A DNA stretch of 49,590 bases, taken from positions 1-49,590 of the forward strand of contig JAFYQB010000145.1 in NCBI GenBank assembly GCA_017547285.1. Reading direction: 5' to 3'. The notes beneath the pieces were generated by a model, which was given only the letters and a program-made list of their open reading frames with translations, was not told where the DNA came from and made no database searches. Positions 1 to 7,564 of this stretch are shown here, piece after piece. The position numbers and the translations under genes were made by a program. The DNA comes from Clostridia bacterium (lineage in GTDB: Bacteria; Bacillota; Clostridia; Christensenellales; Aristaeellaceae). Within the stretch, counting starts at the first letter, position 1; the number at the start of each line of letters is the position of its first letter.

Positions 1-747
1 AGGAGCTGCAGGCTTGGCAGCAGGCTGAACCTGGGCAGCAGGAGCAGCGGGCTTGGCAGCGGGCTGAGCCTGGACAGCGGGAGCAGCGGGCTTGGCAGCA
101 GTCTGGGCCTGAACAGCAGGAGCAGCGGGCTTGGCAGCAGTCTGGGCCTGAACAGCAGGAGCAGCGGGCTTGGCAGCAGGCTGAACCTGGGCGGCAGGCT
201 TGGCAGCAGGCTGCGCGGGCTTAACGGGAGCAGCCTCCTTGGCGGCGGGCCTGGCTTCCGTCACGGGAGCGTTCTTCTTTTCTTCGGCCTTAGGCGCTTC
301 TTTCGCCATGGACTTGGTTTCTTCTGTCTTCTTCACGGGGGTCTCCTCCGCCTTTACGGGTTCCGGCTTTTTTTCTTCCTTTGCAGCGGGCTGAGCCTGC
401 GCAGGCTTGGGCTGTTCGATGGGCTTTGCCTGTTCAACGGGCTTCTTTTCCTCCGCCTTGGGGGCTGCCGGTTTATCCTCTTTGGTTTCCACCTTGGGCG
501 CCTTTGCAGGCTCGTCTGTATCGGGCATGGTGTATGCTTTGGTGTGCTGGCTGATCAGCCGCTGCTGCTCGGCCTGCTTTTCATCAGCCTTGCGCTGCTC
601 TTCCTCACGGAGAAATTTGGCTTCAAGCTTACGGGCGGCCTGAGTCAGATCATCCGCATTCTTGCGCATGGATGATACGCTGCTGAGCGTATCCGCTGCC
701 CCCTTGAGCAAATCCCTGGTGGCATCCTTGAGTTTTACTTTGGTCAT
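1..747 (-). CDS. infB: Translation initiation factor IF-2, N-terminal part (partial)
   Basis: Open from an ATG at 747 to the left edge (249 codons, no stop). The product starts MTKVKLKDATRDLLKG, followed by a charged helical stretch and then a long Ala/Pro/Lys/Gln-rich linker. This matches the variable N-terminal region of bacterial IF-2, the GTPase that places initiator tRNA on the 30S subunit; the G domain lies outside the window. Identity rests mainly on position: it is the last gene of rimP-nusA-ylxR-ylxQ-infB. A GGGGGTG ribosome binding site lies about 10 bases upstream. The linker contains five near-identical 13-residue units (see repeat at 4-198). The family is certain only by context because no catalytic domain is visible. 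Confidence 0.88.
   Translation of the reverse strand, partial: MTKVKLKDATRDLLKGAADTLSSVSSMRKNADDLTQAARKLEAKFLREEEQRKADEKQAEQQRLISQHTKAYTMPDTDEPAKAPKVETKEDKPAAPKAEEKKPVEQAKPIEQPKPAQAQPAAKEEKKPEPVKAEETPVKKTEETKSMAKEAPKAEEKKNAPVTEARPAAKEAAPVKPAQPAAKPAAQVQPAAKPAAPAVQAQTAAKPAAPAVQAQTAAKPAAPAVQAQPAAKPAAPAAQVQPAAKPAAP
4..198 (-). repeat. Five tandem 39-bp units inside infB
   Basis: Units start at 4, 43, 82, 121 and 160, each 39 bp (13 codons), with a core close to AAKPAAPAVQAQT in the protein. The second to fourth units are nearly identical at the DNA level. A degenerate continuation follows to about 235. Being a multiple of three, gain or loss of a unit keeps the frame. Confidence 0.9.
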
Positions 748-802
748 TGTACCGCTTGCACCCCCGCATATTCTGCAAAATGTAATGTATGGGTTGGCTG
801 GG

Positions 803-1126
803 TTACAGCCCGGGTTGGTCTTTGAGAAGATTGAGCAGCTTCTGTGCCATGCCGTCCATTTTCAGGGCGGCCATCATGCGGCCTTTTTTGCCGATGGCAC
901 GGCCCAGTTCTCCTTCTGAAATTTCATAAAGGGGAACATTGTGGCTGTGGCAGGCGTCGGTAATACGTTTGCGCGTATTGTCGGAAACGCCTGCATCCAT
1001 CAGCACCAGCGCTGCTTCTTCCTGACGGGCCAGTTCCACACAGGCTTCCTGACCGCTTATAATGCGGCCGGCACGCATGCACAGGCCTAAAAACTGGATG
1101 ACCTGATTTTCGATCTGTTCGTTCAT
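803..1126 (-). CDS. ylxQ: L7Ae-family ribosomal protein YlxQ
   Basis: A 107-residue protein of the L7Ae/L30e/S12e RNA-binding fold, which recognises kink-turn RNA. It starts MNEQIENQVIQFLGLCMRAG; the segment LGLCMRAGRIISGQEAC is typical of YlxQ. The ATG at 1126 is chosen because AGGAG lies upstream and because it overlaps the ylxR stop by four bases (ATGA), implying translational coupling. The reading frame extends further upstream but that part is inside ylxR. It sits between ylxR and infB, the standard Firmicutes order. The exact cellular role is not settled from sequence. Confidence 0.92.
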   Translation of the reverse strand: MNEQIENQVIQFLGLCMRAGRIISGQEACVELARQEEAALVLMDAGVSDNTRKRITDACHSHNVPLYEISEGELGRAIGKKGRMMAALKMDGMAQKLLNLLKDQPGL

Positions 1127-1419
1127 GCGTTTTTCTCCTGCTGGTTCAAAAGCTCGTTCATGGTCTGGGTCAGCTGTTCGTTTACCTCGGGAGAGAGTTT
1201 TACCTCCAGCTGGCGGTCCAGCTGGCCCTGCTTGAGGGCTCTGCGCAGGCATTCGGCGTTAAAGCAACAATATGCGCCGCGGCCCGGTTTCTTGCCAGTG
1301 GTATCCAGACTTACCTGACCCTCGGGAGACCGCACCGCGCGCAGAAGCTCCTTCTTGGGCTTCATCTCGCGGCAGCCGACGCACATGCGCATGGGAATCT
1401 TTTTCGGCTTCAGCGGCAC
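1123..1419 (-). CDS. ylxR: YlxR/RnpM family RNA-binding protein (DUF448)
   Basis: A small basic protein of about 98 residues with the family signature RMCVGCREMKPKKEL near the N-terminus and a GRGAYCC segment later. In Bacillus the family has been linked to RNase P modulation (the RnpM name) and to transcription control; that is family knowledge, not visible here. The GTG at 1419 is preferred because AAGGAG lies 8 bases upstream. A GTG at 1428 is the alternative and adds three residues. The stop overlaps the ylxQ start, and the gene lies 30 bp behind nusA in the same operon. Confidence 0.92.
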   Translation of the reverse strand: MPLKPKKIPMRMCVGCREMKPKKELLRAVRSPEGQVSLDTTGKKPGRGAYCCFNAECLRRALKQGQLDRQLEVKLSPEVNEQLTQTMNELLNQQEKNA

Positions 1420-1449
1420 GATCGCCACTCCTTCCTTTGTTTGAATTGA

Positions 1450-2700
1450 TTAGAGGGTATCATCCTCGTCGTCGGATTCTTCCAGCTCCAGGTTGCGCAG
1501 TTCCGGCAGACCGGACTCCTGCAGCTCCTCCAGAGAGGCGGGCTGGTAATCCATGGCCTGGAAGCCCATGGGCTCCTCAACCAGGGGCATATCCATGGGC
1601 AGGTCGAACATTTCGGCGGCCTGACTCTGGCTCTTGATATCGATGCGCCAGCCGGTCAGCTTGGCGGCCAGTCGGGCGTTCTGGCCTTCCTTGCCGATGG
1701 CCAGGCTCAGCTGGTTATCCGGCACGACCACGCGGCAGGCCTTCTCGTTCTCAGCCACAAACACGCTCAGCACGTGGGCGGGGTTGAGGGCGTTGGCAAT
1801 GAACTCGGCGGGGTCGGGAGACCACTTGATGATATCGATCTTCTCATTCTTCAGCTCGTTCACCACGCGCTCCACGCGGTTGCCGCGGGGACCTACGCAG
1901 GCGCCTACGGGATCGATGGCGGCCTCGGTGGAATGTACGGCCATCTTGGTGCGGCTGCCGGCCTCGCGGGCAATGGACTTGACCTGCACAACGCCGGCGG
2001 CGATTTCGGGCACTTCCATCTCGAACAGGCGCTTTACCAGACCGGGATGGATGCGGCTGACACGAACCTGCGGGCCGCGCAGCATTTCACGGCCGGTGCG
2101 GTTCACTTCCAGCACGTAGACCTTGATATGGTCGTCCAGATGGTAATCCTCGCCGGGCATAAAGTCGGAAGGCTCCAGAATGCCTTCGGTGCGGCCCAGC
2201 TCCACCATCACGCCCTTGGGCTCGATGCGCTGAACGATGGCGGTGAGGATCTCATTCTCCTTTTCGGAGTACTCATCATAGATCTTGCCCTGCTCAGCTT
2301 CGCGGATGCGCTGCATAATGACCTGCTTGGCGGTCTGGGCAGCGGTGCGCAGGAAGCCGCTGGGGGTTACGTCGATCTCGGCGATGTCGCCCATGCGGTA
2401 ATCGCTGCGATACTTGAGGGCGTCCGCCAGCAGAATCTGGTTGGCGTTGTCCTCCACTTCCTCCACGATGGTTTTGCGGGCGAACACGTGCGCAATGCCG
2501 GTCTTGCGGTCCAGGTTCACGCTCAGGTTGGTAGGAGCGCTTTCCTCGCGGGAGACGTTCTTTTTAAAAGCAGCCTTCAGCGCTTCTTCGATAGCGTTGA
2601 AGAGAAGTTCTTCGCTGATGTCCTTTTCGTTGGCGAGCGCCTTGATGGCCAGAATCAGTTCGGCCTGACCGCTCTGCTGGGTCTTCTTGGTGGTTCTCAT
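1450..2700 (-). CDS. nusA: Transcription termination/antitermination factor NusA
   Basis: 416 residues. The N-terminal RNA-polymerase-binding domain contains [19 protein letters not shown]. It is followed by an S1 domain (about 150-220, with [15 protein letters not shown]), KH1 ([15 protein letters not shown]) and KH2 ([19 protein letters not shown]). The tail is acidic and ends ESDDEDDTL. This is the short Firmicutes form without the C-terminal acidic repeats of the E. coli protein. NusA binds RNA polymerase and nascent RNA to control pausing and termination. It lies 18 bp behind rimP and clearly belongs to the same operon. The start ATG at 2700 has an AGGGAA ribosome binding site. Confidence 0.97.
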   Translation of the reverse strand: MRTTKKTQQSGQAELILAIKALANEKDISEELLFNAIEEALKAAFKKNVSREESAPTNLSVNLDRKTGIAHVFARKTIVEEVEDNANQILLADALKYRSDYRMGDIAEIDVTPSGFLRTAAQTAKQVIMQRIREAEQGKIYDEYSEKENEILTAIVQRIEPKGVMVELGRTEGILEPSDFMPGEDYHLDDHIKVYVLEVNRTGREMLRGPQVRVSRIHPGLVKRLFEMEVPEIAAGVVQVKSIAREAGSRTKMAVHSTEAAIDPVGACVGPRGNRVERVVNELKNEKIDIIKWSPDPAEFIANALNPAHVLSVFVAENEKACRVVVPDNQLSLAIGKEGQNARLAAKLTGWRIDIKSQSQAAEMFDLPMDMPLVEEPMGFQAMDYQPASLEELQESGLPELRNLELEESDDEDDTL

Positions 2701-2718
2701 GTTCGTTTCCCTGCTTTC

Positions 2719-3234
2719 TTATTCTTCGTCGAGCACAACGTCTGCAAAGTCTTCTTCTTCCAGATCGACCATGGGCTTGATGATAGCCACGGCCTTGCGT
2801 TCAAAGGTAATGACCTGCTCTTCCGCATCGGTGATGGCAACGGTGGCGTCATCCATGGCGGTCAGCGCACCCTGGTACAGCTTGGAGCCGTTGACAGGCG
2901 CAAAGAGTTTGACCTCCACCATATCGCCCTTGTGACGCTCAAAATCGCGCATGTTCTTGATGGGACGGTCCACGCCGGGGCTGGAGACCTCCATAATATC
3001 GTAGTCCACGTCCTCAAACAGCGGCTGCACCTGCTTGTGGAAGCGTTCGCAGTCATCCAGCGTGATGCCGCCGTCCTTATCCACATACAGGCACAGGCAC
3101 TTGCCGCGGCTTTCCTTCTGGAGGGTTACTTCCACCAGTTCCAGACCCAGCTCTTCAGCAACCTTCTGCGCCAGCTTTTCCACCATCTGTACGGAATTCA
3201 TTCGGGCGCCCTGTGCGCCGTGGTTCTTTGCCAT
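2719..3234 (-). CDS. rimP: Ribosome maturation factor RimP
   Basis: 171 residues with the RimP two-domain layout: an N-terminal alpha/beta domain ([34 protein letters not shown], and the family motif [11 protein letters not shown]) and a C-terminal SH3-like domain. It assists 30S subunit assembly. The ATG at 3234 is preceded by AGGAG at a 9-base distance; an internal Met at residue 12 is a possible alternative. First gene of the operon that continues to infB. A promoter is proposed at 3477-3505, leaving a leader of about 230 nt. Confidence 0.95.
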   Translation of the reverse strand: MAKNHGAQGARMNSVQMVEKLAQKVAEELGLELVEVTLQKESRGKCLCLYVDKDGGITLDDCERFHKQVQPLFEDVDYDIMEVSSPGVDRPIKNMRDFERHKGDMVEVKLFAPVNGSKLYQGALTAMDDATVAITDAEEQVITFERKAVAIIKPMVDLEEEDFADVVLDEE

Positions 3235-3476
3235 TACCTGATTTCTCCTGTTTTATGAATATTGCGGGAAAAAAGCAATCAAAAAGAGCGGAAAACTACC
3301 GTCACTCCAATCTGCACGCATCGCTCTGCTTCAACAGCAAAGACCAGCTCCGGCGCATAAAGCCGGCGCTGTGCACAGCAGCTGGACTGACGATACCCAC
3401 TCTTTACGAAAAACCCTTCTTTCCACATTGGGTCGAAAATGTACACTGAAACCGCCTGCATATGCAGGCACAACAC
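3235..3476 (-). other. Long 5' leader of the rimP-infB operon
   Basis: No convincing gene is seen between rimP and the proposed promoter at 3477-3505. On the minus strand the leader starts with a perfect 16-bp palindrome (3454-3469) and then contains a CCGGC/GCCGG hairpin around 3349-3366. No known riboswitch class was recognised. Confidence 0.5.
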
Positions 3477-3505
3477 AGTATACCACAACATTTGAGGAAA
3501 TACAA
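3477..3505 (-). promoter_or_regulatory. Sigma-A promoter for rimP operon
   Basis: On the minus strand: TTGTAT (3505-3500), 17-bp spacer, TATACT (3482-3477), with TG before the -10. It is the only good match upstream of rimP. Confidence 0.65.
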
Positions 3506-3542
3506 GCATTTTGGGCATGCAAAGGAAAATCTTGCTTCTTTC

Positions 3543-3571
3543 TTTACAGCCTGCGGCGGATGTGATACACT
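3543..3571 (+). promoter_or_regulatory. Sigma-A promoter for radical SAM gene
   Basis: TTTACA (3543-3548), 17-bp spacer, TACACT (3566-3571), ending 36 bp before the gene. Confidence 0.6.
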
Positions 3572-3607
3572 TTTTTCACTTCTTGATAAAGACGGGAATG
3601 ATGAAGG

Positions 3608-4504
3608 ATGACCCTGTGCAATCTGTGTCCCCGCCGCTGCAATGCGGTGCGCACGCCTGAAACGGGAGAGGGCTTCTGCCAGATGGGTACGCTGCCCGTA
3701 GTGGCGCGCGCAGCGCGGCATATGTGGGAAGAACCCTGCATCAGCGGCACAAGGGGCAGCGGAACGGTGTTTTTCAGCGGCTGCACGCTGGGCTGCGTGT
3801 TCTGCCAGAACGAGCGCATCAGCCATCACCCGCTTGGACAGGCCATGAACGCCATGCAGCTGTGCGAGCTGTTTGCGCGCGTGGAGGCGCTGGGCGTACA
3901 CAACCTGAACCTGGTCACGCCTTCCCATTTTGCGCCGGAGATCTTCAAGGCGCTCAAGCTGCGCAGAATGCAGATCCCTGTTGTGTGGAACACCAGCGGC
4001 TATGAAAACGTGGAGGTCATTGAGGCTTCGCGCGGACTGGTGAATATCTTTCTGCCGGATCTGAAATACGCCTCTGAAAAGACTGCCGGCCAGCTGGCCA
4101 ACGCGCCGGATTATTTTCCCGTAGCTATGAAAGCCATCCGCGCTATGTGCGATGTGACCGGCGTGCCGCAGTACGATGATGACGGCATCATGCAGAAGGG
4201 CACCATTGTGCGCCACCTGATTCTGCCTTTGCGCACGGGGGAGAGCATTCAGATTCTGGATGCGATTGCCAGCGAACTGCCCGCAGGTACGCCTGTGAGT
4301 CTGATGCGTCAGTACACGCCCATGAACGATGTGAAGATCGCCGGTCTTGACCGACGCCTCACCAGCCGCGAATACATCAAGGTTCGCGATCACATGTTTG
4401 ACTTGGGACTGGACGGTTATCTGCAGCAGAAAGAGTCCGCAGACAGCGCGTACACGCCTGCTTTTATGGATGAAGAAAGCGTGGCGCTGTTCCCCGAAAA
4501 ATGA
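3608..4504 (+). CDS. Radical SAM protein, PflA/PflX-like
   Basis: 298 residues. The radical SAM cluster motif CTLGCVFC (C59, C63, C66) binds the catalytic 4Fe-4S cluster and S-adenosylmethionine. A second Cys set, CNLCPRRC (C4, C7, C11), opens the protein, as in the PflX-type branch of pyruvate formate-lyase activase homologues. The rest fits a partial TIM barrel (VWNTSGYE, FLPDLKYAS). Family members are called activating enzymes by homology, but the target is unknown and no glycyl-radical enzyme gene is nearby. Monocistronic: it has its own promoter and is followed by tRNA-Lys. The ribosome binding site is weak (GGGA about 10 bases upstream). Confidence 0.85.
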   Translation: MTLCNLCPRRCNAVRTPETGEGFCQMGTLPVVARAARHMWEEPCISGTRGSGTVFFSGCTLGCVFCQNERISHHPLGQAMNAMQLCELFARVEALGVHNLNLVTPSHFAPEIFKALKLRRMQIPVVWNTSGYENVEVIEASRGLVNIFLPDLKYASEKTAGQLANAPDYFPVAMKAIRAMCDVTGVPQYDDDGIMQKGTIVRHLILPLRTGESIQILDAIASELPAGTPVSLMRQYTPMNDVKIAGLDRRLTSREYIKVRDHMFDLGLDGYLQQKESADSAYTPAFMDEESVALFPEK

Positions 4505-4540
4505 TTCTGCAAAAAAATCATATTTTTTTGAAAAACAGGG

Positions 4541-4568
4541 TTGACAATCTGCGAATATGGAGTATAAT
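4541..4568 (+). promoter_or_regulatory. Consensus promoter of tRNA-Lys
   Basis: TTGACA (4541-4546), 16-bp spacer, TATAAT (4563-4568). Both hexamers are perfect, as expected for a stable-RNA gene. Confidence 0.9.
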
Positions 4569-4595
4569 AACTTTCGCTGGTTGAAACAACCGCGT

Positions 4596-4671
4596 GCACC
4601 ATTAGCTCAGTTGGTAGAGCACCTGACTCTTAATCAGGGTGTCCAGGGTTCGAGTCCCTGATGGTGTACCA
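4596..4671 (+). tRNA. tRNA-Lys(CUU)
   Basis: A 76-nt cloverleaf. The acceptor arm GCACCAT pairs with ATGGTGT (first pair G-U). The D arm is GCTC/GAGC, the anticodon stem CCTGA/TCAGG carries loop CTCTTAA (anticodon CTT at 4629-4631), and the T arm contains GGTTCGAGTCC. The CCA end is encoded. Confidence 0.97.
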
Positions 4672-4706
4672 AAACCGCTTGTCAAATGGCAAGCGGTTTT
4701 TTGTTT
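4672..4706 (+). terminator. Terminator of tRNA-Lys
   Basis: Stem AACCGCTTG / CAAGCGGTT with an 8-base loop, followed by a T run. Confidence 0.9.
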
Positions 4707-4710
4707 TTTC

Positions 4711-4739
4711 TTTTCATTTTTCTCTTGATTTGCTATAAT
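4711..4739 (+). promoter_or_regulatory. Promoter of secreted phosphatase gene
   Basis: TTTTCA (4711-4716), 17-bp spacer, extended -10 TGCTATAAT (TATAAT at 4734-4739). It begins immediately after the tRNA terminator. Confidence 0.7.
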
Positions 4740-4773
4740 CAACATCAAGCTATTTTCCAAGGAGGAAAAGAAA

Positions 4774-5895
4774 ATGAAAAACGGATGGATCAAATTTCTT
4801 TCTCTGGTAATGGGTTTGCTGCTGGTGTTCCCTGCCTGTGCCGAAACCACGGCTAACGTTGCGGATATTGCCAAATACGGCAATCTGATTCTGGATCAGA
4901 CCGGTGAGGAACTGTTTGCGACTGGACTGGAATACGGCGATCTGCTGACGGTCACCATTCTGGGTCAGGAATGGGAAGTGCCGCTGGGCAGCAACTACAG
5001 CGACGTGGATACTGGTCTGCCTGTCGTGCGCGCCGCTTCAAATGAAGAGGCTGTGGTGATCGCCATCAACATGGGCGATATGGCCACCACTGCCGGTATT
5101 GCTGTTAAAACCAAAATCGAGGAAGACCCCGGCTATCGCTGGGATTATCTTGTGGAACAGCCTGTGCAGGTAAGCATCGCCCTCAATCAGGAGGACGGCT
5201 ACCGCGAGCAGTGGCTGATACACCAGCTGGCACGCACCAACGAGCGCGCCGATTACGCGCACCTGAGCGATGAAGCCTTTGCCAATTTCCGCGTAGTGGA
5301 TACCACCGGCATGGGGGAGAACAAGCTGTACCGCTCCTCTTCTCCCATCAATCCCGAAATCGGCCGTAATGTTTATGCGGATGAAGCAGCCAGGGCTGCC
5401 GCTATCAAAACCGTTGTGAATCTGGCTGATGCTTCCAATACGTATGAAGGAACGGAAAACGCGTATTACGCCTCTTGTCAGACCGTGTACCTGAACCTCG
5501 GTGTGGATTTTGCTGCTCCCGCCTTCAAGGAAGGCCTGGCGGAGGGCCTGCGCTTTATGATTGCGGGCGAGGCTCCCTATCTGGTGCACTGCAACGAGGG
5601 CAAGGACCGCGCGGGCTTCACCAGCGCGCTGCTGGAATGCCTGATGGGTGCTTCTGCCGAGGAAGTAGTAGCCGATTATATGGAAACCTACGTCAACTAC
5701 TATGGTCTTGAAAAAGACACTGAAAAGTATAATGCGGTTGTGAACAGCAACATCGTCAAGGCGCTTGCGGTTGCTTTTGACGTGGAGGATCTCTACGCCG
5801 CTGATCTGGCCGCAGAGGCTGAAGCGTTTGTGGTGGAAGAACTGGGACTGTCTCAGAACGAAGTAGATGCGCTTAAGGCGAAGCTGGGAAAATAA
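4774..5895 (+). CDS. Secreted tyrosine-phosphatase-like protein
   Basis: 373 residues with an N-terminal signal sequence (hydrophobic 6-20, probable signal peptidase I cut after ACA near residue 23), so the product is exported. Residues about 30-165 form a separate beta-rich domain that was not firmly identified. The C-terminal half holds the cysteine-phosphatase P-loop HCNEGKDRAG (C273 nucleophile, R279), typical of the Tyr/Ser protein phosphatase family (Y_phosphatase3) found in secreted bacterial phosphatases. The usual Thr after Arg is Ala here. The substrate is unknown: phosphopeptide, phospholipid or another phosphoester are all possible. Strong AAGGAGG ribosome binding site; single-gene unit with its own promoter and terminator. 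Confidence 0.85.
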   Translation: MKNGWIKFLSLVMGLLLVFPACAETTANVADIAKYGNLILDQTGEELFATGLEYGDLLTVTILGQEWEVPLGSNYSDVDTGLPVVRAASNEEAVVIAINMGDMATTAGIAVKTKIEEDPGYRWDYLVEQPVQVSIALNQEDGYREQWLIHQLARTNERADYAHLSDEAFANFRVVDTTGMGENKLYRSSSPINPEIGRNVYADEAARAAAIKTVVNLADASNTYEGTENAYYASCQTVYLNLGVDFAAPAFKEGLAEGLRFMIAGEAPYLVHCNEGKDRAGFTSALLECLMGASAEEVVADYMETYVNYYGLEKDTEKYNAVVNSNIVKALAVAFDVEDLYAADLAAEAEAFVVEELGLSQNEVDALKAKLGK

Positions 5896-5915
5896 AGATT
5901 CGGAGTATTGAAGGA

Positions 5916-5958
5916 AAACAGGACTGCCGCAGAGCGTAAAGCGGCAGTCCTGTTTGAG
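5916..5958 (+). terminator. Terminator of phosphatase gene
   Basis: 15-bp perfect stem (5916-5930 with 5941-5955) around a 10-base loop, followed by a short T-rich tail. Confidence 0.85.
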
Positions 5959-5983
5959 TTAAAAGGGGATTCCTAAGAAACAC

Positions 5984-6037
5984 CCTGGCTCCCTTGCGTA
6001 AAGGGAGCTGTCGCAGAGCGACTGAGGGAGTGTTCCC
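5984..6037 (+). repeat. Dispersed palindromic repeat, family A, copy 1
   Basis: Contains CTCCCTTGCGTAAAGGGAG followed by CTGTCGCAGAGCGACTGAGG, two hairpins in a row. A second copy lies at 18396-18449 on the other strand. It sits behind the phosphatase terminator and next to the convergent orphan gene. Confidence 0.75.
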
Positions 6038-6090
6038 GTTGGATGCAGATGCGCTTAATAGAGGCGGCATGTGTTTGTTTGGCAATGTAA

Positions 6091-7092
6091 TTAGAAATCA
6101 ATTTCGTATTCAAAGAATCTGCGTGATTCATTTCGTACTTCGTTGGCAACTGTTGTGTTACCGGAAATTTTCATTGCTTTGAGAGCAGCATCAATTTTGA
6201 TTGCATCCTTTTCTTTTATGCCGGATGAGTTACTTAGGTTAAGTGTAAATTTTTGATGGGTAAGGGGAGAGTTCTTGTCCATTCGAAGAGTGATTAAAGT
6301 CTGAATACTGCTTTCGCGCTGCAAATAACGAAGGTGGGGCTGGGTGGGCGCATGACCGGGGCATTCCATTTCCGCAGCTACTTCAACAGCGGACAGTGCC
6401 GAGGTGGAAAGATTGTGCTCTGCATCCCCTGTAGCGCGAACAGCATTTGCTTTAATTTTGACAGTGGATCCAGAAAAAGTACTTTTTTGTTCTTTGTAAG
6501 TTACACGGAAATGTTTGGCTCCCAAATCCTGAGCGATTTTTTGAAGTTCATTGATTCGTTCAACCTTAAGATATCCAAAATACTCATCAAGTGCAATGTA
6601 CCTGTCTCGATCACTTGGATCAACATAGTACAGCTCACAATCGGCATCGGGATAAAATGTCAGTCCGAAATGGTCAACCTTATCTCTGAAAATATGGATG
6701 ATTTTCAGATCTTTTTGTTCGGAAATAAAGCCGATTGAACCTTTGCATACATCGCTCAAAGCATGCTTTTTATCGATATCTGCAACGCGAATAAGCTTGG
6801 ATAGCAGAAAGTCAGCATTATCTAAATCTTCAACAAAGATAGGTTGGAGCATTCTGCGTTCTAACTCGCGACTTCTCTCTTCAGCATTACTTTTCACAGC
6901 GGCAGCGGTTGTTTTAGCAGCGGCTCCAATTGCCTCTGCAATGGCAGAAACGTCTTTCATGTCAAAGGAACCATCATCATTTTGGTCGGTAGCCTGAACA
7001 AAAGTTTTCTTTGCTTTTCCCCACAAAGCAGAGGCGTTTTTACCGGCTTCTGCCGCAAGCATTCCTAAATCAATCTTTTTCTTATCATCCAT
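6091..7092 (-). CDS. Orphan protein with EF-hand-like loop
   Basis: 333 residues, family not recognised. The N-terminus is Ala/Lys-rich and helical, with DQNDDGSFDMKD at residues 36-47. The acidic or polar residues at loop positions 1, 3, 5, 7, 9 and 12 (D36, N38, D40, S42, D44, D47) give the spacing of an EF-hand/dockerin-type calcium loop. A helical Ala-rich stretch (50-80) follows, then a mixed alpha/beta domain. No signal peptide or membrane segment is obvious. The gene is visibly more AT-rich than its neighbours and uses different codons, which suggests horizontal acquisition. GGGAG precedes the ATG by 8 bases; promoter proposed at 7178-7206. Function unknown. Confidence 0.8.
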   Translation of the reverse strand: MDDKKKIDLGMLAAEAGKNASALWGKAKKTFVQATDQNDDGSFDMKDVSAIAEAIGAAAKTTAAAVKSNAEERSRELERRMLQPIFVEDLDNADFLLSKLIRVADIDKKHALSDVCKGSIGFISEQKDLKIIHIFRDKVDHFGLTFYPDADCELYYVDPSDRDRYIALDEYFGYLKVERINELQKIAQDLGAKHFRVTYKEQKSTFSGSTVKIKANAVRATGDAEHNLSTSALSAVEVAAEMECPGHAPTQPHLRYLQRESSIQTLITLRMDKNSPLTHQKFTLNLSNSSGIKEKDAIKIDAALKAMKISGNTTVANEVRNESRRFFEYEIDF

Positions 7093-7177
7093 AAAGCTAC
7101 TCCCTTCGATGTGCAGTCATCATACAGAATGTAAATTACGCGAAGAAAGTTGTGTTTTTGAAAAAACTGTTTTTTCC

Positions 7178-7206
7178 ATCTTATCACAGTCGTCATGTAT
7201 CCGCAA
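7178..7206 (-). promoter_or_regulatory. Promoter of orphan gene
   Basis: Minus strand: TTGCGG (7206-7201), 17-bp spacer, TAAGAT (7183-7178). The transcript would begin at a GAAAAAAC/GTTTTTTC palindrome (7160-7177). Confidence 0.5.
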
Positions 7207-7255
7207 CCGGTGTGCAAAAATGAAACAAGATATTCGAAAATCATGGATTTCCCTC

Positions 7256-7284
7256 TTGCCATTTCCCCATAAACCAGTTACAAT
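7256..7284 (+). promoter_or_regulatory. Promoter of proS T-box transcript
   Basis: TTGCCA (7256-7261), 17-bp spacer, TACAAT (7279-7284). Confidence 0.8.
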
Positions 7285-7290
7285 AATCCA

Positions 7291-7532
7291 GTACGCCGAA
7301 GGAGAATCCTTCCGTTCAGTCATCCTCCAGAAAGCATGTCCCATGGCTGCAAGGCATGCGTTTGGCTGCGGTTGCGTCCCGCCTCCCGAGTACGCAGGGG
7401 AAAAGCATTTGTAACCCTGCCGGATGCTCCCGTTACAGAGCGCGCAAGGATATTCCGGATCGGAATATCGAAGCAAGGTGGTACCGCGAAGAAGTTCAGC
7501 TTCGCCCCTGCAAATGGGGCGAAGCTTTTTAC
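7291..7532 (+). promoter_or_regulatory. T-box riboswitch leader of proS
   Basis: The hallmark T-box sequence AAGGTGGTACCGCG is at 7475-7488. It is preceded by the hairpin GATATTCCG/CGGAATATC (7449-7469) and followed by a rho-independent terminator, AGCTTCGCCCC/GGGGCGAAGCT plus T run (7498-7530). In this class uncharged tRNA pairs with the leader and the T-box, stabilising an antiterminator so that the downstream synthetase is made. The specifier should be a proline codon; CCC, CCT and CCG all occur at 7414-7423 beside GGATG, which could pair with CATCC at 7321, but the specifier loop was not resolved. The 472-bp gap before proS holds only this leader, its promoter and the divergent promoter. 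Confidence 0.92.
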
Positions 7533-7564
7533 TTTCTGCAACAGATCCAAAGGAGAGAAAACGC

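Noticed and set aside
4..198. Tandem repeats as a CRISPR array
   Set aside because: The units are directly adjacent with no spacers and encode an in-frame Ala/Pro linker of IF-2.
1774..3258. Long plus-strand open frame of 494 codons opposite nusA and rimP
   Set aside because: It is the antisense shadow of two clearly recognisable genes; its His/Gly/Ala-rich translation is typical of antisense frames in GC-rich coding DNA.
3321..3560. Short open frames on both strands between rimP and the radical SAM gene
   Set aside because: No ribosome binding site or family resemblance; the region is better explained as leader and divergent promoters.
4596..4706. tRNA-Lys as an integration site for a genomic island
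   Set aside because: No repeat of the tRNA 3' end and no integrase were found downstream.
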